Source: an uncultured Eubacteriales bacterium (GTDB lineage Bacteria > Bacillota > Clostridia > Christensenellales > Aristaeellaceae). From it: 48,804 nucleotides of DNA. The notes below the pieces were generated by a model, which worked only from the letters and a program-made list of their open reading frames with translations, did not search any database and was not told where the DNA came from. The position numbers were made by a program, and so were the translations under genes. The stretch covers positions 1 through 48,804 of the forward strand of contig CADASI010000017.1 of NCBI GenBank assembly GCA_902790525.1, written 5' to 3'. This document shows positions 35,895 to 43,916 of this stretch, piece by piece (within the stretch, counting starts at the first letter, position 1; each line of letters opens with the position of its first letter).

Positions 35895-36617
35895 TCAAAT
35901 CTCCTCCGAATCCTGCCGCGCTTCACGGTGATAGGCGTTGGCCCGGGGCAGGTTGTTGACGTTGAAGACCTCGTCCTCGTAGAAATCGGTCACGTCGGGC
36001 TGGTTGCCGTCCAGGCCGAACAGGTCGGCCTCCCGCTCGGAGCGTATCCGCCGCGCCTTCTCCTCGGACTCCTTGAGCCGCTTCTGGCGCATCTCGTGGG
36101 CCGCCGCGCCACGCTTGCGCCGACGCTCGCCCCGCTGGAAGCTGGCCTTGCCGTCGTCGCCGCGCCTGACCACCGTGGCCCCGTCCCTGCCGCGCTTGCG
36201 GACGGACCCCGGCGCGCGGGTCGAGGGGCGCGTGCCGTCCTGCTGCTTGACCAGCGTGCTGGCCACCACGTAGTCGCGCTCCTGCCAGTTCTTCTCAAGC
36301 AGTTCGTCGGGCACCAGCTCGAGCTGGTCGCGAATGTCGGAATCGTTGAAGAAGCTCTCGTCGTTGACGATCACCCGCTCCTTGCGAAACCACACCCAGT
36401 GGGGACGCCAGCGCACCAGCCACACCAGTATGTCCCCCGCCACGCCGACGGCCATCAGCACGATCAGCAAAAACAGCCAGTTGCGCGACAGCCACAGAAG
36501 CGGGTTCGCGCCTGCGCTGCCCGCCAGATGGAACAGCCGCAGCACCCAGTTGGCAAAGCCCTTCAGCCAGCCCAGCATGGTGTCCACGATGGCGCTGGAA
36601 TAGCCGGATATTGTCAT
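35895..36617 (-). CDS. Hypothetical single-pass membrane protein with basic cytosolic region
   Basis: I do not recognise this 240-residue protein. An amphipathic N-terminus is followed by one strong membrane segment (about 46-68, NWLFLLIVLMAVGVAGDILV), then a highly basic Arg/Lys-rich stretch (about 130-190) and an acidic tail. It lies 19 nt after cdaR and directly abuts the SGNH gene. A role in the cell envelope or c-di-AMP unit is suggested only by position. Confidence 0.75.
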   Translation of the reverse strand: MTISGYSSAIVDTMLGWLKGFANWVLRLFHLAGSAGANPLLWLSRNWLFLLIVLMAVGVAGDILVWLVRWRPHWVWFRKERVIVNDESFFNDSDIRDQLELVPDELLEKNWQERDYVVASTLVKQQDGTRPSTRAPGSVRKRGRDGATVVRRGDDGKASFQRGERRRKRGAAAHEMRQKRLKESEEKARRIRSEREADLFGLDGNQPDVTDFYEDEVFNVNNLPRANAYHREARQDSEEI

Positions 36618-36636
36618 GAATAGTCCTCCTGATCAG

Positions 36637-37959
36637 TCATTCGTCGTTGCCGACCTCCGTCAGCGTGACGGTCATCTTCTCGTGCTCGGGCTGGAAGGTG
36701 ACGTTGGGAAAGCGCTCGTTGTCGAACACGGGCTCGATCTCATAGGTGCCCGCCTTCAGGCCCGTCAGATCGACGCTGACGAACACGCCGTCGTTCTGCA
36801 GCTGCTCCACCACGCTCCGCGGCCCGGTGACGTAGACGCTCATGGTGTTGTACTCCACGCTGAGCCCCTCCCCCTTGCCGGCCACCAGCACGCTGACATT
36901 GTCGATGTGCCCGCTGATGCTGGCCTCGGAGATGGTGACATTCACGTACACCTGCTCGCTGGACAGGTTCTTGACGCCGGACAGCGGCGTGATGGTCGCG
37001 CGCTCGGTGAAGCTCTGGGACAGGCCCTCCACGGACACGGACTCTATCATCAGCTCCGTGAGGCCGTCCAGCAGGTCTGCGTCGGCGGCCACGGTGATGG
37101 TCTCCGGCTGTATGGTCACCGACTGCACCACGTAGCCCTCCGCCGGCTGGCCCGCGACCACGTTGGCCAGGTCGGTGGAGACCGGCAGCTCCTTGGTGGG
37201 ATAGATGTCCACGCTCACCGACACGGAGGACGAGGACAGGTTCAGCATTTCGGCGCTGATCTCCTCCCCCGCGGGGTCCAGCAGCACGTAGGGCTGGGCC
37301 TGCGTGAAGGGGCTGTCGTGGCCGGTGATGTCCACATACACCGTGGCGGAGCCGATGTTGCGCACCACGGAGCCCGCGCCGCTGACCGTCAGGTTGGACG
37401 GGTTCATGCGCGTGATGTTGTACCAGTAGTTCTCCTGCATGTCGCCGGACAGCACCGAATTGATCGGCACGGAGCGGGAGTCCAGCGCCTCGAAGGTCAG
37501 TGTCAGCGAATCCGGGACGATGTCCGTCACCCGGCCGTAGCTGCTGGAGGCCCGCAGCGGCACCTCCTGCGTCCCGGCGGTGCGCACGCTGGACAGGTCC
37601 AGCGACACCTGTATGTTGTCCCCGGACAACCGCGCGTAGTACGCCTGGGGCGCGTCCACGGTGACGGCGATGCTGCTCAGCGCCTCCGTGGGATCGTCCA
37701 GCAGCGCCAGGCGGTTGGCGTTTAAAGTGGTCTGGCCGGTGACGTAGCCCGTCAGCCCGGCGATGGTCTTGGACCGCGTGATGGAGGTGTTGCTGGAGAT
37801 CACGTAGTTCCACAAAAGTATCGCCAGCAAAAGCGACAGCACCTTCAGCCACACATTGTTGGCCAGCATGCGCCAAAAGCTGCGCAGCGACCACGCCACG
37901 CGGTCCAGGAAGGTCGTCTTCGGCCTGAGGTTCTCGTTTTCGGGGGTCTTATTCTCCAT
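36637..37959 (-). CDS. cdaR: CdaR-like YbbR-domain regulator of diadenylate cyclase
   Basis: A 440-residue protein with one N-terminal membrane segment (about 37-56, VWLKVLSLLLAILLWNYVIS) and several extracytoplasmic YbbR repeats (motifs such as VTVDAP, VSVDI, LTVSGAGSVV). In Bacillus CdaR modulates CdaA activity from outside the membrane. It overlaps the cdaA 3' end by 11 nt. The usual third gene glmM does not follow. Confidence 0.92.
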   Translation of the reverse strand: MENKTPENENLRPKTTFLDRVAWSLRSFWRMLANNVWLKVLSLLLAILLWNYVISSNTSITRSKTIAGLTGYVTGQTTLNANRLALLDDPTEALSSIAVTVDAPQAYYARLSGDNIQVSLDLSSVRTAGTQEVPLRASSSYGRVTDIVPDSLTLTFEALDSRSVPINSVLSGDMQENYWYNITRMNPSNLTVSGAGSVVRNIGSATVYVDITGHDSPFTQAQPYVLLDPAGEEISAEMLNLSSSSVSVSVDIYPTKELPVSTDLANVVAGQPAEGYVVQSVTIQPETITVAADADLLDGLTELMIESVSVEGLSQSFTERATITPLSGVKNLSSEQVYVNVTISEASISGHIDNVSVLVAGKGEGLSVEYNTMSVYVTGPRSVVEQLQNDGVFVSVDLTGLKAGTYEIEPVFDNERFPNVTFQPEHEKMTVTLTEVGNDE

Positions 37960-38824
37960 CTTCCGGCTCCTCTCTGCGCAGCGTTCCGATCCAGGAATAC
38001 ATGCTTCGATCCGGCGTGAAAAGCTCCGTGAGCAGTATGGTCAGCGAGCGCCCGTCCAGATGCCGGGTCAGCCGCCCCTCCCTGGCCATGGAGATGATGC
38101 CCGTCTCCTCCGACACGATCAGCGACACGGCGTCGGTGGTCTCGGTGATGCCGATGGCCGCGCGATGGCGGGTGCCCAGGTCCCGGCTGATGGTGATGTC
38201 CTGCGACAGCGGCAGTATGCAGGCGGCCGCCTCGATGCGGCGGTTGCGGATCACCATCGCCCCGTCGTGCAGGGGGGTGTTGGGCTCGAAGATATTCTCG
38301 ATCAGCGGCTGGGAGATCTGGGCGTCCACCCGGGTGCCGGACTCGATCACGTCCCCCAGGCCGGTGTGGCGCTCCACCACGATCAAGGCGCCGATGCGCT
38401 TGCGGGACATGTTGCTCATCGCCCGCACGATCTCCGCCACGTTCTCCTCCACGCGCTCCGGGTTCTGCTTGCTCGGCAGGCCGATCAGCCGCCGCATCAT
38501 CCGCGACCGGCCGATCTGCTCCAGGCCGCGCCGGAACTCCGGCTGGAACAGTATCACGATGAACAGGAGTCCCATGCTGATGATCTGCGTCAATAGCCAG
38601 CTCACCGCGCTCAGGTGCAGCGCGTTGGCCAGCCACGCCATCACCAGCACCACCGCGATGCCCTTGAACAGCGAACTGGAGCGGGTGTGCATGACCAGCT
38701 TGATGACCTGATAGATCAGAAGCGTCAGTATCAGCACATCCGCCATGTTGCGCCAGTCCGGATGCTGGAACAAGTTGGCAAACAGCGACCCGATGGATAA
38801 CAGGAACTCCCGAAGCTGTATCAT
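37949..38824 (-). CDS. cdaA: Diadenylate cyclase CdaA (c-di-AMP synthase)
   Basis: A 291-residue membrane enzyme making c-di-AMP from two ATP. Three N-terminal membrane segments are followed by a coiled region and the DAC domain, with the catalytic LHDGAMVI (DGA) and TRHRAAIGI (RHR) motifs. ATG 38824 follows TATGGAGGTGGAGAC; the in-frame ATG at 38881 has no ribosome binding site. A TATAAT lies at 38892-38887 on this strand, but the -35 is poor. Confidence 0.96.
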   Translation of the reverse strand: MIQLREFLLSIGSLFANLFQHPDWRNMADVLILTLLIYQVIKLVMHTRSSSLFKGIAVVLVMAWLANALHLSAVSWLLTQIISMGLLFIVILFQPEFRRGLEQIGRSRMMRRLIGLPSKQNPERVEENVAEIVRAMSNMSRKRIGALIVVERHTGLGDVIESGTRVDAQISQPLIENIFEPNTPLHDGAMVIRNRRIEAAACILPLSQDITISRDLGTRHRAAIGITETTDAVSLIVSEETGIISMAREGRLTRHLDGRSLTILLTELFTPDRSMYSWIGTLRREEPEDGE

Positions 38825-38969
38825 GTCTCCACCTCCGTATGCCGTGAAAAGGCGCCCTGCGCCCAAAACACAATGCCTCACTATCTATTATAATACATCC
38901 TCGCGCAAAATGAAATTCTATTTTGTTGCTTTTATTGTAAAAATGTATAGGGTTTTGCCCCCGCGACGG

Positions 38970-38998
38970 TTGCAGAGAAAAGCGGTTGATGGTATACT
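38970..38998 (+). promoter_or_regulatory. Promoter of the ribulose-phosphate epimerase pseudogene
   Basis: TTGCAG, a 17-nt spacer and TATACT, about 36 nt before the ATG. Confidence 0.55.
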
Positions 38999-39034
38999 GA
39001 TGACAGAAAAATACATTATTCGGGAGGCAATCAC

Positions 39035-39723
39035 ATGAAAGTATTGAAGCAACGGGTCTACGAGGCCAACATGGAGCTCTACCGCCGCAACCTGGTGATC
39101 TACACCTGGGGCAACGTCTCCGAGATCGACCGCGAGAAGGGCATCGTGGCCATCAAGCCCAGCGGCGTGCCCTACGAAAAGCTGACCCCGGACATGATCG
39201 TGCTGATGGACCTTGAATCCGGCAAGGTCGTGGACAGCGACCTGAACCCCTCTTCCGACGCCCCCACCCACCTGGCGCTGTACCGGGCGTTTAAAGACAT
39301 CGGCGGCGTGACCCACACCCACTCCCCCTACGCCGTGGCCTGGGCCCAAGCGGGGCGCGCCATCCCCTGCTTCGGCACCACCCACGCCGACTACTTCCAC
39401 GGCGACATCCCGCTGACCCGTTTCCTGACCCCCGAGGAAACCGAGGCGGCCTACGAGGCCAACACCGGCAAGGTGATCATCGAGGCCTTCGAGGGCATCA
39501 ACCCCGTGCACACCCCCGCGGTGCTCACCCGCGGCCACGGCCCCTTCACCTGGGGCAAGGACGGCGCGCAGTCCGTCTAGTGGTGCTGGAGGAGGTCGCG
39601 AAGATGGGCCTGTGGTCCCTCCAGCTGAACCCCGCCCTCACCGCCCTGCCTAACCACGTCTCCGACAAGCACTTCCTGCGCAAGCACGGGCCGAATGCGT
39701 ATTATGGGCAGAAAGGTTTATAA
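39035..39723 (+). pseudogene. L-ribulose-5-phosphate 4-epimerase (AraD/SgbE/UlaF family), frameshifted
   Basis: The first 181 codons read as a normal class II aldolase-fold epimerase: WGNVSEIDREKGIVAIKPSG, metal ligands [24 protein letters not shown]. Then TAG at 39578-39580 stops the frame. The rest continues in another frame from 39580 ([13 protein letters not shown] to [15 protein letters not shown]) up to TAA at 39721-39723. Compared with AVHNAVVLEE in relatives, about 7 nt are missing where HNA should be. GGGAGG precedes the ATG. Either a real loss of function or a sequence error; a GTG overlapping the TAG could allow reinitiation. Confidence 0.88.
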
Positions 39724-39818
39724 TCTATATTGTCATTTTGCCGCAAGCGAACGTTCGGTTTTTGTCTACTCTGCCAGCGCGTAGAAAAAGGGCCTCGGCT
39801 TTTTGTTGAATCGAACCA

Positions 39819-39847
39819 TTCACAAAAATGTCACGGTCTGCTATAAT
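39819..39847 (+). promoter_or_regulatory. Promoter of the MsmX-type ATPase gene
   Basis: TTCACA, a 17-nt spacer and TATAAT, about 34 nt before the ATG. Confidence 0.75.
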
Positions 39848-39880
39848 AGCACTATACAAATAACCAAGGGAGGAATATGT

Positions 39881-41002
39881 ATGGCAAGTCTGTCTCTTCG
39901 CAATATCTACAAGATTTACCCCGGCGACGTCACCGCGGTCACCGATTTCAACCTTGAAATCGAGGACAAGGAGTTTATCATACTGGTCGGCCCGTCCGGC
40001 TGCGGCAAGTCCACCACCCTGCGCATGGTCGCCGGTCTGGAGGATATCTCCAAGGGCGAACTGTACATCGACGACAAGCTGGTCAACCATGTGCCGCCGA
40101 AGGATCGCGATATTGCGATGGTGTTCCAGAGCTACGCTCTGTATCCCCACATGACGGTCTATGACAACATGGCCTTCGGCCTGAAGCTTCGGAAGATGCC
40201 CAAGGACGAAATCGACCGCCGCGTCAAGGAGGCCGCCGCCATACTGAGCATCGAGCAGTATCTCAACCGCAAGCCCGCCGCGCTGTCCGGCGGCCAGCGC
40301 CAGCGCGTCGCGCTGGGCCGCGCCATCGTGCGCGAGCCGAAGGTCTTCCTGATGGACGAGCCTCTGTCCAACCTGGACGCCAAGCTGCGCGTGCAGATGA
40401 GGTCCGAGATCACCAAGCTGCACAAGCGCCTGCAGACCACCTTCATCTATGTTACCCACGACCAGACCGAGGCCATGACGATGGGCACCCGCATCGTGGT
40501 CATGAAGGACGGCTTCATCCAGCAGGTCGACTCCCCGCAGAACCTGTACGACTATCCCGCCAACCTGTTCGTCGCCGGCTTCATCGGCATGCCCCAGATG
40601 AACATCTTCCGCTCCAAGCTCGAGAAGCGCCCCGACGGCGTGTGGGCCCTGTTCGGCGACAACGCCATCAAGGTGCCCGAGGGCAAGGTGCAGCGCATGA
40701 CCGGCGATTACATCGGCAAGGAGGTCTACCTGGGCATCCGTCCCGAGAACATCAACGACTCCTCCGAGTTCACCTCCACCTACCCCGATGCCTGCATCGA
40801 CGTGGGCGTCGAGCTGATCGAGCTGATGGGCTCCGAGACCTACCTGTACCTCACCACCAGCGGCAAGGACGAGAACTTCGTCGCCCGCGTCGATCCCCGC
40901 ACCTCCTCCCGGTCCGGCGATCACATCAAGGTGGGCTTCGACGTCAATCGCCTCCACTTCTTCGACGTCGACACCGAGAAGACCATCCTCTCCCGCGACT
41001 GA
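39881..41002 (+). CDS. ABC transporter ATP-binding protein, UgpC/MsmX type
   Basis: A 373-residue ATPase of the carbohydrate importer family. Walker A is GPSGCGKST (about 38-46), then Q-loop VFQSYALYPHM, signature LSGGQRQRVALGRA, Walker B VFLMDEPLSNLDA, H-loop YVTHDQ, and a C-terminal TOBE/MalK-like regulatory part (IGKEVYLGIRPENI). ATG 39881 follows AAGGGAGGA. It has its own promoter and terminator and no permease or binding protein nearby, so it probably energises several sugar importers encoded elsewhere, as MsmX does in Bacillus. Confidence 0.94.
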   Translation: MASLSLRNIYKIYPGDVTAVTDFNLEIEDKEFIILVGPSGCGKSTTLRMVAGLEDISKGELYIDDKLVNHVPPKDRDIAMVFQSYALYPHMTVYDNMAFGLKLRKMPKDEIDRRVKEAAAILSIEQYLNRKPAALSGGQRQRVALGRAIVREPKVFLMDEPLSNLDAKLRVQMRSEITKLHKRLQTTFIYVTHDQTEAMTMGTRIVVMKDGFIQQVDSPQNLYDYPANLFVAGFIGMPQMNIFRSKLEKRPDGVWALFGDNAIKVPEGKVQRMTGDYIGKEVYLGIRPENINDSSEFTSTYPDACIDVGVELIELMGSETYLYLTTSGKDENFVARVDPRTSSRSGDHIKVGFDVNRLHFFDVDTEKTILSRD

Positions 41003-41019
41003 TTTGCAGGACAAATGCG

Positions 41020-41052
41020 GAGCCGCCGGTTTCCCGGCGGCTCTTTTGTTTT
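41020..41052 (+). terminator. Terminator of the MsmX-type gene
   Basis: A 10-bp GC stem GAGCCGCCGG/CCGGCGGCTC with a TTTC loop is followed by TTTTGTTTT. Confidence 0.93.
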
Positions 41053-41070
41053 ACCCGTTCACTCAGCGGA

Positions 41071-41110
41071 CCTTTACTTTTTCATCATTCCATGATATAA
41101 TAAGTAAAGG
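41071..41110 (+). promoter_or_regulatory. Promoter flanked by a 9-bp inverted repeat, likely operator of the XRE-Fic gene
   Basis: TTTACT (41073-41078), a 17-nt spacer and TATAAT (41096-41101) form the promoter. CCTTTACTT (41071-41079) and AAGTAAAGG (41102-41110) are a perfect inverted repeat covering the -35 and the start region, centres 31 bp apart. The downstream protein has its own XRE helix-turn-helix, so autorepression is a natural inference. Confidence 0.6.
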
Positions 41111-41132
41111 TTTCGCGAAAGGAGGACGCACA

Positions 41133-42044
41133 GTGATTTCCTATGACGGATTGAATCAGGCGCTTCGGGACAGTGAGCTGACAAAGACCGGCCTGGCAAA
41201 CGCCCTCGGCATTTCCTCCAGAACCATGGCGAAGATCGCCAGGGGCGAGCGGCTGTCGAGCCGCACGATTAAGAAGATTGCCGATTATCTGGGCGTTGAC
41301 CCGGACGCCCTCTTTAAAGAAATCTCCGACAACCCCATCCTGCAGCTTTTACGGGATGAGAAGAGCGCTGGGATCTCCGGCGGCCTCTATCACGAGTTGC
41401 AGGTCCGCATGACTTACAACTCCAACCACATCGAGGGCAGCGCGCTCACGGAGAACCAGACGCGGCTGATCTTTGAGACCAACACCATCGACGCCGGGGA
41501 CGGCATTCCGGTGGACGACATCCTCGAGACCGTCCACCACTTCCGCGCCATCGACTACGTCATCGACGTCGCCGAGGAAGCGCTGAGCGAGGCGATCATC
41601 AAGCGCCTGCATTTCATCCTCAAGCGCGATACCCGGGACGCGCGGCTTCCATGGTTCGCCATCGGCGAGTATAAAAAGCGCGCCAACCTGGTGGGCGGGC
41701 GCGAAACGGTCAAGCCGAAGGATGTGCCGGAGCGAATGAAGGCGCTGTTGCGCCGGTACAACGCCACGCCCGAGGTCACCATCGAGGACATCATCGCCCT
41801 TCATGCCGAATTTGAGCGCATCCATCCGTTTCAGGACGGAAACGGCCGTGTCGGCCGCCTGGTGGCGTTGAAGGAATGCCTGCGGCACAACATCATACCG
41901 TTCATCATCGAGGATTCAAAGAAGCTGTACTATTATCGGGGACTTTCCGAGTGGACGCGCGATAAGGGCTGGCTGATCGACACCTGTCTCGACGGCCAGG
42001 ACACCTTCGTCCGCCTGCTCGACATGCTCGACATCCCCCATTGA
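41133..42044 (+). CDS. XRE helix-turn-helix fused to a Fic domain (AMP transferase-like)
   Basis: A 303-residue protein. An N-terminal XRE DNA-binding domain (about 4-60) joins a Fic domain with the complete catalytic motif HPFQDGNGRVGR (about 231-242). An inhibitory helix motif (S/T)xxxE(G/N) is visible as SNHIEG at 97-102, so catalysis is probably autoinhibited by its own N-terminal part. Fic enzymes usually transfer AMP to Ser, Thr or Tyr hydroxyls. The GTG start at 41133 lies 7 nt after AAAGGAGG. There is no separate antitoxin gene; the fusion may sense and regulate in one chain. Target unknown. Confidence 0.9.
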   Translation: MISYDGLNQALRDSELTKTGLANALGISSRTMAKIARGERLSSRTIKKIADYLGVDPDALFKEISDNPILQLLRDEKSAGISGGLYHELQVRMTYNSNHIEGSALTENQTRLIFETNTIDAGDGIPVDDILETVHHFRAIDYVIDVAEEALSEAIIKRLHFILKRDTRDARLPWFAIGEYKKRANLVGGRETVKPKDVPERMKALLRRYNATPEVTIEDIIALHAEFERIHPFQDGNGRVGRLVALKECLRHNIIPFIIEDSKKLYYYRGLSEWTRDKGWLIDTCLDGQDTFVRLLDMLDIPH

Positions 42045-42046
42045 AA

Positions 42047-42080
42047 ACGACCGTGCCGCGCGGCACGGTCGTCTTGTCAT
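42047..42080. terminator. 26-bp palindromic bidirectional terminator
   Basis: 42047-42072 is a perfect palindrome (apex GCCGCGCGGC) between the convergent XRE-Fic and Hpt-like genes, followed on the plus strand by CTTGTCATT. Confidence 0.75.
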
Positions 42081-42087
42081 TATGTCA

Positions 42088-42435
42088 TTATGTCAAATCG
42101 ATCATTCTGAGCTTTTCCATGCCTGCCTTGATGATCCTGAGCTGCTTTTCGAGCACGGCGCCATCGCCCTGGAGCTGGAGGCACAGTATCATCTGCTCGA
42201 ACTGCTGCGCCAGCGGCCTGAGCGCCAGGCTGGAGGCCGTCTCCGACAGGGCATAGGCCGTGTGCAGCGCCACGAGGCTGTCCATGTTCTCCACCGCCGC
42301 GCACAGCGTGTCGAAGCGCGCGTCGTTCATCAGCATCTCCACCAGGCCGAGGTAGAACCGCTCATTGTTCAGGCATCGCGCCAATCCCGCCCGCGTATCC
42401 GCGCCATAAGCGTCCAGCGCATCAATGGTTAGCAT
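42088..42435 (-). CDS. Hpt-like (histidine phosphotransfer) small protein
   Basis: A 115-residue helical protein. The opening LDAYGADTRAGLARCLNNERFYLGLV and the later ALHTAYALSETASSLALRPL resemble clostridial Hpt domains, in which the His of HxLKG accepts phosphate. Here the Lys-Gly after the His is not conserved, so phosphotransfer is uncertain. ATG 42435 follows GGGGGATG; the longer frame from 42534 has no ribosome binding site. No kinase gene is adjacent. Confidence 0.7.
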   Translation of the reverse strand: MLTIDALDAYGADTRAGLARCLNNERFYLGLVEMLMNDARFDTLCAAVENMDSLVALHTAYALSETASSLALRPLAQQFEQMILCLQLQGDGAVLEKQLRIIKAGMEKLRMIDLT

Positions 42436-42513
42436 AGCGCATCCCCCTTCACAACCGTGATCAACTTCACGTTTTCGTCTATATTCTACTTTTCCCAGGT
42501 TACCGGTACGGTT

Positions 42514-42575
42514 ACATTCCGCCCCTTTTATCATTCACTATGTTAAATCATGTGAAGTTTTGTGTGGCGGAATGT
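42514..42575. promoter_or_regulatory. Nested inverted repeats in the Hpt/glycosyltransferase gap
   Basis: ACATTCCGCC (42514-42523) and GGCGGAATGT (42566-42575) are a perfect 10-bp inverted repeat. Inside lie TTCAC and GTGAA arms. The rest of the 260-bp gap holds promoter-like sequence but no gene. Confidence 0.45.
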
Positions 42576-42606
42576 ATGCACGCGTGTATATTTAACCGGT
42601 CCCGGG

Positions 42607-42636
42607 TTGCGCGGCGTTCCCCCATACCCCTATAAT
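42607..42636 (+). promoter_or_regulatory. Promoter of the glycosyltransferase-YdcF operon
   Basis: TTGCGC, an 18-nt spacer and TATAAT about 60 nt before the ATG. The -35 is weak. Confidence 0.5.
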
Positions 42637-42695
42637 GGTATTGTTTGTCGGGTTTTATGCGCGCGCCGCGCCGTTTTGAGAGGATAAATCAAGAA

Positions 42696-43916
42696 ATGAC
42701 TGTTTTACTGACCTTCTTCGGCCTCGTCGGGCTGCTGTTCGGCGTCTATTTTGTGATCACCAGCCTGGGCGGCTTTCTGTCGGGGCGGCGCTACCGCCTG
42801 CCCGACGCGGAACCCGTCGCGCGCATCGCGGCGATCATCCCCGCCCGCAACGAGGCCGCGGTGGTGCCGAACCTGGTGAAATCGCTGCTGGAACAGCGCT
42901 ATCCCCGCTCTCTGTTCGACGTCTACGTCGTCCCCAACAACTGCGACGACGACACCGAGGCCGTCGCCCTGCGCGCCGGGGCAAGGATACTGCCCTGCAC
43001 GGGGCCGGTCACCCGCAAGGGCGACGTGCTGCGGCAGGCCTTCTCACAGCTCTCCGCTACGGGCCAATACGACGCCTACTGCGTGTTCGACGCGGACAAC
43101 GTGGTCCACCCGGACTTCTTTAGCCATGTCAACCGCGCGGTGCATGCGGGCTATGACGTCGCCCAGGGCTTCCGCGACAGCAAAAACCCCTTCGACAGCT
43201 GGATCTCCGGCGGCACCTCTGTGTTCTACTGGTTCATGAGCCGTGTGTTCAACGAGAGCCGCGCCCGGCTGGGCCTCAACTGCCACCTGAACGGCACCGG
43301 CTTCATGGTCACCGACGCGCTGGTGCGCCGGCTGGACTGGGACACCCGCACCCTTACCGAGGACCTGGAGTTCACCGGCCTGTGCGCGCTGAACGACGCG
43401 AAGATCGGCTGGATGCCCGAGGCCCGGGTGTACGACGAGCAGCCCATCCGCCTCAGGGATTCGGCCATACAGCGCCGGCGCTGGACGGCGGGCGCGCTCC
43501 AGTGCATGCGCCGCTACAGCCTGCGGCTTCTGAAAAAGGGCACGCCGTGCAGCCTCGACATCGGCCTTCTGTTCCTGGGTAACCTGATGAACTACGTGGG
43601 GCTTCTGTCCGTCATATTGTCGGCCGTGCGGTTCTGGCCCCTGCTGGCGGATCACCTGCCGGGCATGTTGGCCTTCGGCGTCGCCTACGTGGCCACGCTG
43701 TGGACCGCCTGCGCCGTCGCGGCGCTGCTGGTGGTGCGGGGCGAGGGCCGGCTGTGCCGCGAAGCGCTGCCCACGATACTGCTGTTTCCGCTGTTCCTGT
43801 TCAGCTGGATGCCCATCAACCTCTACGCCTGCCTGACCCCGCCGCCACAGTGGCGCATGATCGGGCACACGCGCAGCCTGTCGCTCAACGAAATCTCCGA
43901 CCGAGGTCAATCATGA
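42696..43916 (+). CDS. Membrane-bound family 2 glycosyltransferase
   Basis: A 406-residue enzyme: one N-terminal membrane segment, a GT-A domain with IIPARNEAAVVP, the DxD metal site FDADN, the LTEDLEF motif with the catalytic acidic residue and QRRRW (Q/RxxRW), then three to four C-terminal membrane segments. This layout is that of processive synthases (chitin, hyaluronan or poly-GlcNAc type); product unknown. ATG 42696 follows GAGAGGA. Its stop overlaps the next start (ATGA), so the YdcF protein is coupled to it. Confidence 0.9.
   Translation: MTVLLTFFGLVGLLFGVYFVITSLGGFLSGRRYRLPDAEPVARIAAIIPARNEAAVVPNLVKSLLEQRYPRSLFDVYVVPNNCDDDTEAVALRAGARILPCTGPVTRKGDVLRQAFSQLSATGQYDAYCVFDADNVVHPDFFSHVNRAVHAGYDVAQGFRDSKNPFDSWISGGTSVFYWFMSRVFNESRARLGLNCHLNGTGFMVTDALVRRLDWDTRTLTEDLEFTGLCALNDAKIGWMPEARVYDEQPIRLRDSAIQRRRWTAGALQCMRRYSLRLLKKGTPCSLDIGLLFLGNLMNYVGLLSVILSAVRFWPLLADHLPGMLAFGVAYVATLWTACAVAALLVVRGEGRLCREALPTILLFPLFLFSWMPINLYACLTPPPQWRMIGHTRSLSLNEISDRGQS

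Noticed and set aside
39578-39580. TAG in the epimerase as a pyrrolysine codon
   Set aside because: The sequence after the TAG in the same frame has no homology; the family resumes in a different frame, so it is a frameshift.
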